Positions 32,504-45,205 of a DNA stretch of 64,000 nucleotides are shown here, one piece after another. The stretch is taken from assembly GCA_032768795.1 (NCBI GenBank), contig CP136495.1, forward strand, positions 622,501 to 686,500, read 5' to 3'. The notes below the pieces were generated by a model. That model saw nothing but the letters and a program-made list of their open reading frames with translations, was not told the DNA's origin and did not search any database. The position numbers and the translations under genes are program-made. Within the stretch, counting starts at the first letter, position 1, and each line of letters begins with the position of its first letter. The stretch comes from Tremella fuciformis (taxonomy: Eukaryota; Basidiomycota; Tremellomycetes; Tremellales; Tremellaceae).

Positions 32504-33601
32504 TCATTTGCGCCCGCCGAGTCTGCCGGCAAGCTCAGCGCGGAACATCTCCTCTCTACTCTTGGCCTCCAGGCCTGATTGTGAACGCAGCTCGTTTATG
32601 ACGTCCTTCGTTTTGCCGAAGTAAACAGAGGAAAGCAGATTCCGCATTCTCATTCTGACCTTAAGCACCTTCATCTCGTAAGAGATCCAAAAAAAACGCA
32701 CTCCATGTCCTCAACCATACGGCCGATATTTGGGATATGCCCGGCCGTCGAGGTTAGCGGATAATCGACCTCGGCCTGACGATCAGCCCTGTCCCACCTC
32801 TCGAAGCGGAACTGACTTGTCGGGTCATGCTTCCACTCAGAGTGACACCGCCTTCTCCCGTAGCGTTCTCCAGCCCCTTCCCTGCGCCTACTGCCTTCGT
32901 CTTGGTGTCCAGCACCAGCATGACCGTTGACGTAAGCTTATACTTGGCACTGCGTCCTCTTTCATGACATTCAAAGACGTGTAGCGAGTCCCATGTCCCG
33001 GACGGTGCAGCCTCATCTCCTGGTTGCAGCACTGCGAATCAGACCAACGACCACTCTCTAAAGCGAGACTGACCTTTCTTGAGCAGCACCACTCCAGCAA
33101 AGCTCATCTCCTTTCCGGTCTCGTCTTCCAGGTCCCACAGGTAAACGCTGGATATACCGCCCTCGAAGTACATCTCCCGATATGTGTCGAACGCCGAGTT
33201 CAGTGACTGTTCCAGCTGTCTCAACTTCGGCGATGGGGTGGGAGCTCCTGGCGCCGGGGGGATGTAAGCATTGGACCAAGGTGAGCTGGACATGAGTCTG
33301 CGCCCGCTGCCTCCTGGAGGTCGACATACCGGAATGAGTCTCCGTCCCGGTTGTAGTCACATCCAAGGAAGTCTTTGCCCTTATCCTCATCGCTGAGAAC
33401 CTTCAACGGCTGGTCGATGTTACCTAGCAGGTCGTCCGCGTACTCTGGGCACAGGTCGCAAAGGGTATTGACATTCTCTTCAACCTTTGTTGGCGGTAGT
33501 CTTCGCATGAGGTCGAGCAGGGAGTTGAGCACCGCTGACATGATCAGCGCGGCCCTCCCACGGTACTAATCCGTCAGCTGAAACTTACCATCTTCTGCCA
33601 T
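32504..33601 (-). CDS. CAP2: F-actin-capping protein subunit beta
   Basis: CAP2 pairs with CAP1 to cap barbed ends of actin filaments. Exon 1 is tiny: MAED from the ATG at 33601, then a GTAAGT intron, then [20 protein letters not shown]. The protein follows the family closely: [110 protein letters not shown] and [20 protein letters not shown]. The last intron appears to be 38 bases with an unusual GTTTTT donor, joining MEC to VRMRMRNLL. The length is normal for the family. It shares a ~200-base divergent promoter with the MRS2-type gene. Confidence 0.95.
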
Positions 33602-33807
33602 TGTGCAGGCTGTCCTCCATGCACTGGTCGTTGCGCAACGCGAATCTAAGATCAGCTTGAGCACGTCCCACGTCATACGCTATCCGGTCACCCCATTTAA
33701 GATCCACCGGCCCGGTCAGCTCCGTCGGTATCTGAAGGGGGATTTTTTGCTTCTCGAGTAGCAGTGACGTTGATGAGCACCCATCACAGCCGCGACACAT
33801 AGTGGTC

Positions 33808-35826
33808 ATGTCGCAGACCGCGCTTCGTCGAGCGGTTCAGTCGGCATGCCGCCTCTCGCAGAAGCAAAGCACGTTGGCTGGTCCCTCTCGACTGTCTCTG
33901 GCCTATGTCCCGCGACAGCCGCTGTCGACGACCAAGACGCAGCGCCGTGGTCTGCTTGGCAAACGTATGACCTCGTTTTATACGCATTCATTCCCACCAA
34001 AGACGGTCGATGAGGCCGATAAAGCGCCCTTCGTGCCGTCTGTCCCGCCTGGACCTGCCCGAGCCGTTCCGGCAAACGATGAGGGACGGCAAAAGGAGAA
34101 GAAAGAGCGTTATCTGGACAGTCTCATGGACAAGGCAGGAGAGCTGAGCCTGCGATGTAAGTCAAGAGCCGCTCTACAGGACTTACGCTGATGGACAAGG
34201 CTCCATCATCGATGCTGAAGGAAACTGGACCGCTGAAGAGGGTCGATACAAAAAGTCGGAATTGTGCAAGGAGCACGATCTCGATGTGGGTGACATGGCC
34301 TTGCAAATGAGGCCCGCTGACCTTTAGCCTCGAGATCTTCGCAAGCTGGACTCGCTCGTGCCCAATCTTGTTCCTCTCATCTTGACGAGGAAATCGTGTA
34401 TCCTTATATCGATGCTGCACATCCGAGCCCTGATCAAACCCGATCGAGTCATCATCTTCAACCACGCCGGCAGCGTCGAGTCGGAAGTTCAGAAGCGATT
34501 CAAGTGGCATTTGGAGAAGAACGTTCGAGCAGGGTATCATGCCAAGAATGATGCCGAAGACAGTGAAGACGAGATCGGACTCGCGTATGAGCACAGGGCA
34601 TTGGAGAGCATCCTGGTTGCCACTGCCAATGCGTTGGAAGAGGAGATGGTATATACCCGCCAGATCGTTCAGCAATTGCTCGGTGACCTGGAAGACGATA
34701 TCAATCGCGACAACCTCAAAAAGCTGTTGCATTACTCTCGCAGGATGGTCGGATTCCAAAGTCGAGCTCGCTATGTGAAACGAGCTGTGGATGAGCTGTT
34801 GGACTCGGGTGCGTCACTCATGCAGACCCGTATCAAGGCTTACAGGCAGACGAGGATTTGTCTGCGATGTATCTCACGTCGAGGGCCCGAGGGAAGCCAA
34901 GGGCGCTACATGACCACGAACAATTAGAGATGCTGCTGGAGAGCTTCCAGAAGCAAGTGGAGGAGATCGTCAGTGAGGTGGACACAACAGTAGTCAGTGG
35001 GCAATTGCTCATGTCGACCCCAAATAACAAGACAGGCAAACATGAATAGCACGCAGGAAATTACGGAGCTCATGCTCGATTCCGGACGTAACGCACTGCT
35101 CAGCTTGGACATCTCGGTCTCAATCATCACCTTGGGCGTGACGGGAGGCGCCCTAGTGGCGGGCTTCTTCGGCATGAACGTGCGTATAGTCCCAATCCAA
35201 AGACGATCGCTGGACTGACAATATAGTTGCTTAGTCATTTGGAGGAGAATCCCAACGCATTCATCATTGTCTCGGGGACGGCTTGCGGCATCGCGCTGGT
35301 GACATCACTGGTCGGTCTCAAGATCCTGCGTCGCGTCCGTCGCGTAGCTTTGAATGCGGGAGGCTCAGGTCTACGGCATTTTGGACCTCCCCCGGTAGCC
35401 TTGGGGTATCAGGGACCGCCCGACTGGTCCACTCCGCTCGACAACCGACAATCATGGCTGGGGCGCTGGTTCTGGCCAAAGGTACCCTATGGCCGCGCAG
35501 GACCGTCTGTGCCACCTCACATCATTCGAAACATATTCCGCGCCCGGCTGCAGGCCCGCGAACAAGCCCGCGCCATGGCGAAGCGGGCGGCGAGGTCCGG
35601 CGGCTCGGCCGAACCCGTGTGGATCAACGAGCAAGCCGACAGGGCCCGGGCGCGTGACGCATTGAGGTGCGAGATGCTCAAACTGCAAGAGGAAGGAGAA
35701 GATGGCGCGGCGGGCGCCAAAGAGCCGTGGAATGAATGGGAGAAACACTGGAAGGGCGGAAGGGCGGATTGGGATGCTGGTCCATGGAAGTGGGGACGCG
35801 GCAAGCCCAAGTGGGCCAAGGAGTAG
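33808..35826 (+). CDS. MRS2: Mitochondrial inner-membrane Mg2+ channel, MRS2/LPE10 type
   Basis: This is a CorA-family magnesium channel. The ATG at 33808 opens a basic, Ser/Arg-rich presequence (MSQTALRRAVQSACRLSQKQ) suited to mitochondrial import. The matrix domain contains RDLRKLDSLVPNLVPLILTR, ALESILVATANALEEEM and LLGDLEDDINRDNLKKLLHY. Two transmembrane helices follow: ISIITLGVTGGALVAGFFGMN-like with the signature G-M-N at its end, then NAFIIVSGTACGIALVTSLV. The C-terminal tail is long, basic and Trp rich, ending RGKPKWAKE. At least six exons are present; the GMN triplet falls at an exon end. MRS2 and its paralogue LPE10/MFM1 cannot be told apart by eye. Confidence 0.88.
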
Positions 35827-36133
35827 TAGACAATCTGTAGCACGAGACCGCTGTAGCACAACACTTCTTCTCTGTTTGTCTGTTGCATCACCTCACTCGA
35901 CTTCAGCTGGCTTTGGCTTTGCGGCATGCTTCGAGCGGACAACCTCCACCGGGCGGCGAACTTCAGGTCCACCTCATCTTTCGCCGATGACTCACCACTA
36001 CTTTTATACTTGTACAACAATATGCGGCTGAAATGGCGCTCGACACGACCGAAAGAGCAAACGGACTCATGGAGGAGCATCTGATCGCTCCTGTGAACGT
36101 CTCGCCCGACCCAGACATCGGCGTCAAGAGGAG
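35827..36133. promoter_or_regulatory. REV3 upstream region with an overlapping upstream ORF
   Basis: This is the interval between the MRS2-type stop and the REV3 ATG. An ATG at 36033 opens a 68-codon frame that ends at 36239, beyond and out of frame with the REV3 start at 36134. If transcribed it would act as an overlapping upstream ORF that lowers REV3 translation. Confidence 0.35.
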
Positions 36134-39100
36134 ATGTCAAGTCAGCATCCGGGGTCGACGGCTGGGCAGCCCGATCCGGTGCTACGCCTTCGCATCACGC
36201 ACATCACCTCGACCCAGTCTCCCCCGCTGGCCTCGCTGACGCATTCCTACACTCCCCCGCATCTCGCCACTGCGATCCCGCTAGGATGCCTGCCGACGCA
36301 CATGCCGGTGCTGCGAATATTTGGGACGACCCCGCACCTCCAGAAGATCTGCGCGAACATCCACCTGTGCTACCCGTACTTCTTCGTGCCCTTCCCGATG
36401 GACTCGACCGACCCGCTGCGCCCCGAACGAGTCGTCAAGCTGTGCCAGCGCTTCGCCGTATCGCTCAACCACGCCATCTGTCTCGCCATGCGCCAGACGC
36501 CGTCGGCGGCGTCCACCTCGCGCTATGCGGGCGGGACGGACCCGCGGCACCTGCACGTCGTGAGCGTGATGCTGGTCAAGGGCGTCCCGTTCTACGGATA
36601 CCACATTGGCTGGAGCTACTTCCTCAAGGTCAGCCTGGTCAACCCGCAGCGCATGTATGTGGCCCTGGAACAGCTGCGCAAGCCAGTGGTGCTGGGCAGG
36701 GAGTGGCAGCCGCACGAGGCGCACATGAATCATGTCCTGCAGTTCATGTGTGACTTCGATCTGTACGGATGCGGCTGGCTGAATTTGGGAGGTGGAACGT
36801 TTCGGGATCCCTTACCGGGTGCGCCGCAATAACAGCTGATCTGCACTTGCGGAGCTGAGAGACAGAGGGGGATCCGTACGAGTCGCCGGAACGTGGGCCA
36901 GTGACGACTTTCGATACTCTCAGCGTCCCTGCGGATATGCTATACCCTCCAGGGCTATCGCCTCCGAAGGACACTTTTGCGCCTCTCGAGATCGACGTCT
37001 TGCCGCACCACATCCTCAATAGAGGTAGACTACAGTCTCGAAATCTTCACCAGGACTTCGTCGAGCTGCTACAGAAACCGCTCGATCCTGATGAGAAGCT
37101 CGTGCCGGCCGTCAAGGAGCTATGGGACGACGAGCGACGTCGCAGAGCTGCCAAGGGGCTCTCGCTCAGCGAGAAAGCGATGATGCCGGGAAGCGGAGGT
37201 ATGGGAGGGCGAACAATGGAAGAGCTCGGGTACAAAGTGGAAGGCAAGGAAGTCCACAACCGCGGAGGCGAGTGGAAGATATCCGAGGAGCTATGGGCGA
37301 TGATCGAGGACCGCATGGGGGATGAGCGCCGCAAGCGTGGAAAACTGACATTTGAAAGATTTAGTGGGGACGTCACGTCAGGCAAGGGGGGCGAGAAGAG
37401 AAAATACGACAAGGCAAGTAGGGATGCGCGCTTTGCCGTCAGTCGCAGGGCGGCTTACCAATAGTGGGTAATGACAACCTTCGAAGCAGTCTCCGCGCAT
37501 TGGCCAAGACAACCCAGACCTCCGAAGTCTACGCAAAGGAGCAAAAGGTCGAAGCGAAGTCTCATACCGAGCTCTCCCTCGATGTTCTCCTCCCCGACCA
37601 AGGCTTTGCCTCTGACATCCTCTCTCGAAATATCGCCTCTCAAGCCTATCTCTGGACATACTGATGTCAAGCCGGATCCCGCCATGCTTCGGAGTGGGTC
37701 GCCGATAAAGTTGGAAGCAGATCCTGCCATCGATGACGAGGTTTCAGGTAGTAGTGATGACGATTCAGAGGAGGAGAATCCGTTCGAGGCATTCGCCATG
37801 ACTCAACTCTCGCAAGGGCCGGATGTGCAGGCGGAGATCAATCAGTATGCCATATCGAGAGACGTAGGAAACCCGGTCGACGATGATGATTACGAGGAGA
37901 TCGGCCAGCGGTTGCATCAGCAGGATGCTAAGCAGCATGCCGAGCAGGCCCATCAGCTCCGGTCGACCCAAGCCGCTTCTTCGGATTACGGCAGCGAACT
38001 CGAGTTAGGTGAAGAGGAGATTGACGATCTGTTCCGCCGCACTGTCGGTGGAGGATTTGGAAGCGCCGCCTCAACGCCGAGGTCGAGGCGCACGAATGGC
38101 TCGATGACACCGACTACAGCGGGATCGTCGACAGACTCCCTTGCTTCCCGCAAAAGAGAGCGAGCGCTCCGTATGCGGCAACACGCTGGCCTGGGTGATC
38201 TATCAACCATAGTGGACAGATCATCTGTATCTCTCAGCCCTGCCGTCAATGGGAATGTTCATCTGAATGGGAGTTCTATTCAGACCCCGACGAAAGCCAA
38301 AGAGACTGTCTCAGAGAAAGCAACGCCAACTCGCCTGATGCGCAACTTGTTTGCAAGGAATAGGGCCGGCTCCAATTCGCCCTATTCACCAGCAAAGGCA
38401 GCCATGCACCCACCAACCAATGCTGTCGTTCTCTCACCCAGCAAGCGCTCTCTTGGCGAGTGGCGGTCCCCATCGCCTGACGCGGACGACCAGCGCGCGA
38501 CTCGAGAGGCGACTCCAACGCCTGTCGCGCATGTCAGCGAGCCGGGCAGGCTGATGAAAAGCGAAATCAAATCCTCGCCTATGGTAAAGAAAGAGGTGAT
38601 CTCGGACTTCCTCGAGATCCGAGCAATCGACAAGTCTGCAGATGATGCTCCACTGGCGCTACCTCCAGCACAAGTAGTGAGATCATTGTCCACCAAGTCA
38701 TCGAGTGGAGAAGACATGGACGCTACACCTATTGGCAAACGGCGGTTCCCCAGTCCTACCCTCACAGATCCCCCTCACGGCTCGCAAACGATTCCAAATA
38801 CTACCACACAGGCCGAAGCCAAGCCCATACGCAAGCGTGTACGCCTTGCCACCCCATCCAGCCCCGTGGCTGAGGACCATAAACCTATCGTGAGCTCTCA
38901 AACGCTTCTCCCACTGAGCGGGAATACAATCGAGTCGACCGATACCTCGGAACATGCTGAGACGACTTCCTCGAATTTGCCATCCTTGCTGTCCTCGACG
39001 GCTTGGGTCTACCGCCAGCCTCCTCAATCACGGGCAGAAGTGATCAGCAATATGGAAGCCCTTGGAATACCTTCCGTTGAATATGCTGAACCCTTCTACT

Positions 39101-42100
39101 CGAATTCCATCGATGTACCTGGTCGGGCCAAAATGTTTGCTGGGAGAATGTTTAACATCAAAGGCAATGGCTTGGAAGATCTGCAAATCTTCGAGCCAGG
39201 AGTACCAGAGTCGTTCACTCGGACTCGGAGATGGTTGAGGACACCTCGTAGAGAACAGGGGAAATCGAGATACGGATGGGAATTTGGAAGTGCTCCGCCA
39301 AGCCTGCGCCAGGTGGTCAAATGGTGCGAGGACCAGGACGAAGCAGCTCGAGAGGAGGCCGTTCGACGAAGCAACATTGAGGGCAGTCAGCTCGCGGGCC
39401 CAACGCAGAAGAGTCGATGGGGCTTCAAGTTCAGCCAAAAGAAGAAGACAAAAGACAGTGAGCGGGAGAGGCAGAACATGAGTGTCCTTGCGCTCGAAGT
39501 GTTCGGTACGTCAAGATGGACCTACTCACCGCCTTGCTACACGCTCACACCTAGCCTTATCACGACATCAGCTCCTCCCAGATCCCGAAAAAGACGAGCT
39601 CGCCGCGATCTTCTTTTGCTATCAGAAAGAAGACGACTCTTTGCCCGATAACACCGCTTTCCCCGGCTACTATGCTGGCTATGCTGTTGTCGACTCTGCG
39701 CAGTCTAAGCTCGAGCGCATGCGGCTGGAAGGCATACCTCATCATGTCGTCGACACCGAGCTTGACCTGATCAACTGGATTATCGATCTTGTCAAGGGCT
39801 GGGACCCTGATGTCCTGGCCGGATGGGAAATGCACAACGCCTCTTGGGGTTACCTCGCGGCCCGCGCAGAGCACGGCTTCTGTGAGTATAGCGAATCCGC
39901 CGTTGCGCAGGTGGAACTGACAATTCAGCTGTTGACCTACCCGAACAGATTTCACGAGTGGTCTCGGGTCACAGCGCTCCAAAGAAGGACTTTTACTCGG
40001 CCACCCACACCTCGACTTTCAAGGTCTCGGGCAGGCATATCCTGAACATCTGGCGTATATGCCGGTCGGAATTGACTCTCACCCAATACACCTTTGAAAA
40101 CGTTGCATTTCACTTGCTGCACCAGAGGTCGGTCACTCGGAGACGATGGTCTGTACGCGCTGACCTTGAGGGTACCGCACTACTCTGCCGCCTCGCTCAC
40201 GGCACTGTGGAAGAGCAAAGCGGCGATGCACACGTATCGCGTCATCAAGTACTACATCCAGCGTGTTGTCATGTACATGGAGCTGGTTGATGCTGCCGAG
40301 ATTATCACCAAAAATGCGTGCGCCTTCCTTTACAGTATACGCCAACGGCAATGACTCACCTGTAGCGAGTTTGCGCGTGTGTTCGGCGTCGATTTTGCTT
40401 CAGTCATGTTTCGTGGTTCGCAATACAAAGTCGAGTCATTCATGTTCCGTATCGCCAAACCCGAATCTTTCGTGCTTGTCTCTCCTTCGAAACAGCAGGT
40501 CGGCTTGCAAAACGCGCCTTTCGCCGTGCCGCTCATTGCCGAGCCAGAGTCAAAGTTCTACAATCACCCCATTTTGGTGTTGGACTTTCAAAGTCTGTAT
40601 CCGAGTGTCATGATTGCCTACAATATCTGTTTTTCGACCTGCTTGGGCCGGGTCGAGAAGTTCAAGGGTACCGACAAGTTTGGCTTTACGGAGCTCAAGG
40701 TCGCTGATGGTCTGCTGGAGTTGCTCAAAGACTATTTGACGGGTAAGCGTTGCCCCGTATGTGGTGGACGAGCTGATTTCAGTCACGCCCAATGGTATGA
40801 TCTTTGTCAAGCCCGCTGTGCGAAAGAGCCTTTTGGCCAAGATGCTGGGAGAGATCCTCGATACGCGTGTCATGGTCAAGCAGGCGATGAAGGGTGCGCG
40901 TGGCGATAAGGCGAGTGCTGAGACAATGAAGACATAATCTGGCTAATGTCCCAGTCCTTGACTCAGCTCTTGAATGCTCGGCAACTAGGTCTAAAGCTCA
41001 TGGCCAATGTGACATACGGCTATACTTCTGCCACCTATTCCGGCAGGATGCCCTGTATCGAGGTAGCCGACTCGATTGTGCAGACTGGGCGGGAGACCTT
41101 GGAGAAAGCCCAAGAAATGATCCATTCTCGGCCAGAATGGGGTGCCTCGGTGGTTTATGGTGATACCGACTCGCTGTTCGTAGCGCTCCCTGGACGCACA
41201 AAAGATCAGGCTTTCGTCATCGGAAACCAAATCGCGGATGCCGTTTCCGCCGCCAATCCCAAACCGATCAAGCTGAAGTTCGAGAAGGTGAACCGCTCCA
41301 CCTGGCATCATAGCACAAGTACCTGACTGACCAGGTCTATATGGGCTCTGTTCTCATGGCGAAGAAGCGCTACGTCGGGTTCAAGTACGAACATCCCGAT
41401 GAAGTCGAGCCCGTTTTCGATGCCAAGGGGATTGAGACAATTCGAAGAGATGGGTTCCCCGCTCAAGGCAAGATTGAAGAAGTCTGCCTTAAAATGCTCT
41501 TCCGTCATCAGGATCTATCCCAAATCAAGGAGTACTGTCGTCAAGAATGGACCAAGATCTTACAGGGACGGGTCTCGATCCAAGACTTCATTGTTGCCAA
41601 AGAGGTACGCTTAGGCTCCTACTCGGAGAAAGGTGTCCCGCCGCCCGGCGCTGCGGTTGCATACCGACGTATCCTAAAAGATCCTCGGGACGAGCCTCAA
41701 TACGCCGAGCGTGTCCCATATATCATAAGCAATGCCGAGGGGCGGCGCCTGATCGACCGTGCACGCACTCCTGAGGAGATGCTCGCCAGTCGGTCACTCA
41801 ACATCGATGCGGAATACTATATTCGCAATCTGCTTATCCCGCCTTTATCGCGAATATTCAACCTGGTCGGAGCCGATGTGGAGAACTGGTACGAGACCAT
41901 GCCGCGCACCAAGCGAGCCGGCAAGTACGACCGACCAGAGGGCATGTTCGGCACATTGAAGCGGGGTGGCCAAAAGGGCGCGAACGGAATGAGGATTGAC
42001 AGTCATTTCCGCTCGAGTCACTGCACTGTATGCGGCGGCGAGTCGTCGACGGGTGAGTCGCTAGCTGAGGGATTATCTGACCCGCACAGAAGTCTGCCGG

Positions 42101-42346
42101 GATTGCCGAGACGACCCCTCCGCCACGACGCACACCTTGTTGTCGCGGGAACATCTCGCCCAGCAGAAGCTCGCGGACCTGCACAGGATCTGCGCCTCGT
42201 GCTCCTCCACCCCGGTGGGCGAGAGCGTCATGTGCGACTCGGTCGACTGTCCGGTCTTGTATGCCAAAGTCAGGGCGGAGAGGGATGTGGAGGACCTCAT
42301 GGGAGTGAGGGACATTGTTGCGCGTTTGGGCGGGGAAGGGGCGTGA
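36134..42346 (+). CDS. REV3: DNA polymerase zeta catalytic subunit
   Basis: REV3 is a B-family polymerase that extends mismatched or lesion-bearing primers in translesion synthesis. The start at 36134 (MSSQHPGSTAGQPD) is followed by the family N-terminus: LRLRITHIT, MPVLRIFGTTPHLQKICANI and FVPFPMD. A long low-complexity region rich in Ser/Thr/Pro spans about 37.5-39.0 kb. Catalytic motifs are intact: motif A DFQSLYPSVMIAYNI, motif B region LKLMANVTYGYTSATYSGR, and motif C VVYGDTDSLFV. The C-terminal cysteine cluster continues across an intron at about 42050-42090 (CTVCGGESSTG then EVCRDCRDD, later CASCSSTPVGESVMCDSVDC) and would bind Zn and the 4Fe-4S cluster plus the Pol31/32 subunits. About a dozen exons; several internal edges are approximate. 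Confidence 0.95.
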
Positions 42347-42758
42347 TGTGCTGTCATCTTGGGTTTCGGGCTGGTCGGATGCTCTTCATACACCTCATTG
42401 GATACCCGTTTGTCTGGGTCTTGGTCTGTACTGCTGTTGTTGTAAAGCGATGCGATGAACACGGATTAGCCGGTGCCGGCATTTAGACGGCGATGATGTC
42501 AATCTCATCTCGTCGCCGAAGTCCGAGCTCCGAACTGACCGGAGAGCACTGCACTCATGGCAAGGAGAGAAGCAAGCCAAGACGTAGCATCGCCACTCGA
42601 TAACTCTCAACAAGCACGTTCGTGTCTCACGACTCGATGGCATGGGCTTCATGTCGTGTACAAAAGGGTCGCGCGACATTGCTTGACTAGTCTTGCCACC
42701 ACAAGATCCATACACGCTCAGAACTTCCGGTCGACGCACCAACGTCGGCAGACACACG
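42347..42758. other. Intergenic region REV3 to F-box-like gene
   Basis: A non-coding interval of about 400 bases. In-frame sequence upstream of 42759 continues to a TTG only, so the ATG at 42759 is taken as the start of the next gene. No RNA gene was seen. Confidence 0.35.
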
Positions 42759-44642
42759 ATGACCTACCTCAGCGAGCGGCTCAAAGAGCTGATCGACAAA
42801 CCACCACCACCACGCACGCTTTCCTCGACCCAGCAGTCACCTCCAGACGGTGGACTCACACGATCTCATGGGCCGCCGACACCGCCGCCTCACCCACTGA
42901 ACCCATTTTACCGAGACGCATCGTCTTATGCGCTCCCACCCGCTCTAGAGGCCTATGTTGCCCGACGAGAGCGGGACGCTCAGGAGAGGCAGTCTCGTGG
43001 ACCAATACGTTCCCATTTCGGTCAGCAGGTCCCTGACGAGCCGCCGCCCTCGTACGAAGCGTCCACAGCTGGTCCTTCAGCCAGTGTTGGGCAGCTTTCC
43101 AGGTCGGCAGTTGAGGCGCGGTATGGGCCATCGGCGTATACGCCTGCTGTCGAAGGCGACAAAGAGGGGTATGACGATCTCAAAGGCTATCGCCACAAGC
43201 GATATTCCTCGAACGGCCGCGACCCTCGCTTGACCGCGGCGCATCGTACTCCCACATCGCGCAAGCCCTTCCTCACGTCTGCCGTGCTCCACGCCATGGG
43301 CCCCTCGCTACCCTCAGCAACTCTCGCCGCCCTTTCGCAGCTCAACAAGGCGTGCTACTCGGTCGTCGCACCCTATCTGTATAGAAAGATCACACTGTCT
43401 CGCCTTGCCCTCGACGCCCTCATGTGGGGTGTCGATCTGCCGCAGCTGGATGGGACGATGTATCGGCCCTTCGACCGGACTGTGCCTCCGCCTGTGCAGA
43501 CCCCGCCTCCGCCGGAGAAGAGAGGTCTCTTTCAGAAGAGGAACAAGGGCAAGGCGCCAATTCGGACTGCTGAACCAGACGACAAGCAAGGTTTCAAGGG
43601 CTTCGACGACGGTGATTTCTGGTCGAAGCCGAGAGCCGAAAGCCCTTCTCTCGGTGGAGTCGAGCCGACTCTCGAGACTAAGCGCCGAAAGGCGCGACTA
43701 TTGGGACTCGTGAGAGAGGTACGACTCGATGGCTTGGTACCGGACGTTCGACTGTGTCGCGCCATCGCCTCTCTTCCCCTTGCCCCGCCGAGAGAGGCGC
43801 AGTCGACCTCCTCCTGCTCTGCTGAACGCAAAGACATGCCCCGGGACGAGGAGGAGAGCTCAACTTGGTCAATGGATGAGAAGCGCGGATCTGGCCGCTT
43901 CGACGATCATAAAGAGCCCCACAGGAACGGTCGCTCAAAGGCCGTGGAGGCAGCAGCCGATCTTCTTCCCGATTACAGACATCCGGCGACCGAGAAGAAG
44001 AATTCTCAGGGCCAAGTCGACCTGCCGGTTCCTCTATTCCCGAATGTGCAGAAAGTCATTGTCGAGGCGTCGTACCTTGACACTCTTGCACTATGGACTG
44101 TCAAGGCCAGCGCCAGTCCCTTGTCCAGGACAAGCGCGACCTTTCGTCATCACCCATTCCTCTCCGCCCTGCTTCGCCTCGTCCCTCGATCCGCCACATT
44201 CGTCTTCCTCTCACTCAACAAGGACTTTCGGCGCGCTACCGATCTGGCGTCTAGCATGCACCAGGTCACGCTCATGGTCGCCCATTCCTCGTCCTTCAAG
44301 CATGATACCGACACGCTCCTCGGCGAGGAGGCAGCCCAGGCAGGAGGGGTCAGAAAGGTCATTTTGAAAAATGTTGACGGGAAAATTTTACCGGCTTTCT
44401 GCGGAGTCGACCGAGTCGAGATACACACTCTTGCCGAGAACGACCGGGATTGGCTCGAACAATTCCTCCAGATGCTGTATCATGGCGATGGACCGGGGAC
44501 GAGCCAGTTTTTCGGCAAGGGATTGAATCCCGATCCGTCGACTGAGAAGGCCGAAGAAGTGAGCGGGTTGGCGAGAGCGGAACGTGCGCGGCTGCGCCTC
44601 AAGTATGGACCTGAACGCCTGGACACATTTGCTTGGTCTTAG
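42759..44642 (+). CDS. F-box-like protein, substrate unknown
   Basis: This is a single long exon of 627 residues from the ATG at 42759 (MTYLSERLKELIDK). The N-terminal ~150 residues are Pro/Arg rich and disordered. Then comes VLHAMGPSLPSATLAALSQL, NKACYSVVAPYLYRKITLSR, which has the shape of a fungal F-box (helix, leucine-rich turn, then YLYRKITLS). The rest contains several short strands and helices (FPNVQKVIVEASYLDTLALW, VTLMVAHSSSFKHD, RVEIHTLAENDRDWLEQFLQ) similar to the irregular repeats of basidiomycete F-box proteins. It could act as substrate receptor in an SCF ubiquitin ligase, an inference from the F-box alone. No introns were detected. Confidence 0.6.
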   Translation: MTYLSERLKELIDKPPPPRTLSSTQQSPPDGGLTRSHGPPTPPPHPLNPFYRDASSYALPPALEAYVARRERDAQERQSRGPIRSHFGQQVPDEPPPSYEASTAGPSASVGQLSRSAVEARYGPSAYTPAVEGDKEGYDDLKGYRHKRYSSNGRDPRLTAAHRTPTSRKPFLTSAVLHAMGPSLPSATLAALSQLNKACYSVVAPYLYRKITLSRLALDALMWGVDLPQLDGTMYRPFDRTVPPPVQTPPPPEKRGLFQKRNKGKAPIRTAEPDDKQGFKGFDDGDFWSKPRAESPSLGGVEPTLETKRRKARLLGLVREVRLDGLVPDVRLCRAIASLPLAPPREAQSTSSCSAERKDMPRDEEESSTWSMDEKRGSGRFDDHKEPHRNGRSKAVEAAADLLPDYRHPATEKKNSQGQVDLPVPLFPNVQKVIVEASYLDTLALWTVKASASPLSRTSATFRHHPFLSALLRLVPRSATFVFLSLNKDFRRATDLASSMHQVTLMVAHSSSFKHDTDTLLGEEAAQAGGVRKVILKNVDGKILPAFCGVDRVEIHTLAENDRDWLEQFLQMLYHGDGPGTSQFFGKGLNPDPSTEKAEEVSGLARAERARLRLKYGPERLDTFAWS

Positions 44643-45205
44643 AACTGCCCTTGCGACAATTTGGCACCCATCTCAGCACTGTGTACTCTACTCATGGTGC
44701 CTACTGATACCTCTCTTTGAGATGCTGCCTCAGGAGCTCTTACGTGTAAGGGGCACTCTTACAGAGGAATAATGGCGGCCCCCGACTGACCGTCGCGACA
44801 ACCTTACGTCCGGGGCCGTCCTCGCCAACAAGTGCTCTGCTCGCATGTTCCAAGCGCAAATGATCGGCCGAGTGCAACGAGTTTCAGGCGTTCTCCTGCG
44901 TAGGAGAGGTGATCCTTTGAGTGCGGCTGAAGACAACGAGCAAGAGAAAGGATCCACGTTTGTTAGGTGTTCCAAGAGAGGCGGTGCGCCAAATGGTCGC
45001 TCGCTCCTACTGCGGTCGAACGAGTGGCGCGAAGCCCCCCGAGACCGCTCCCCCTTCTCACTTCCCTCTTTCCCATTCTCTCGCCACTGCCTTGTGAAAA
45101 CCATTCCCACGACTCGGCAAGCAGACGGCTGATCCCCTTACCCTCTCCTTCCCCTCATCTGGGCATATCGTTTCCCCCACGGCACAGAACGCACGGATCA
45201 GCAGC
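44643..45205. other. Intergenic region before the large disordered gene
   Basis: A 563-base non-coding interval. It is C/T rich near 45,050-45,190, as expected for a fungal promoter or leader. No supported ORF. Confidence 0.35.
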
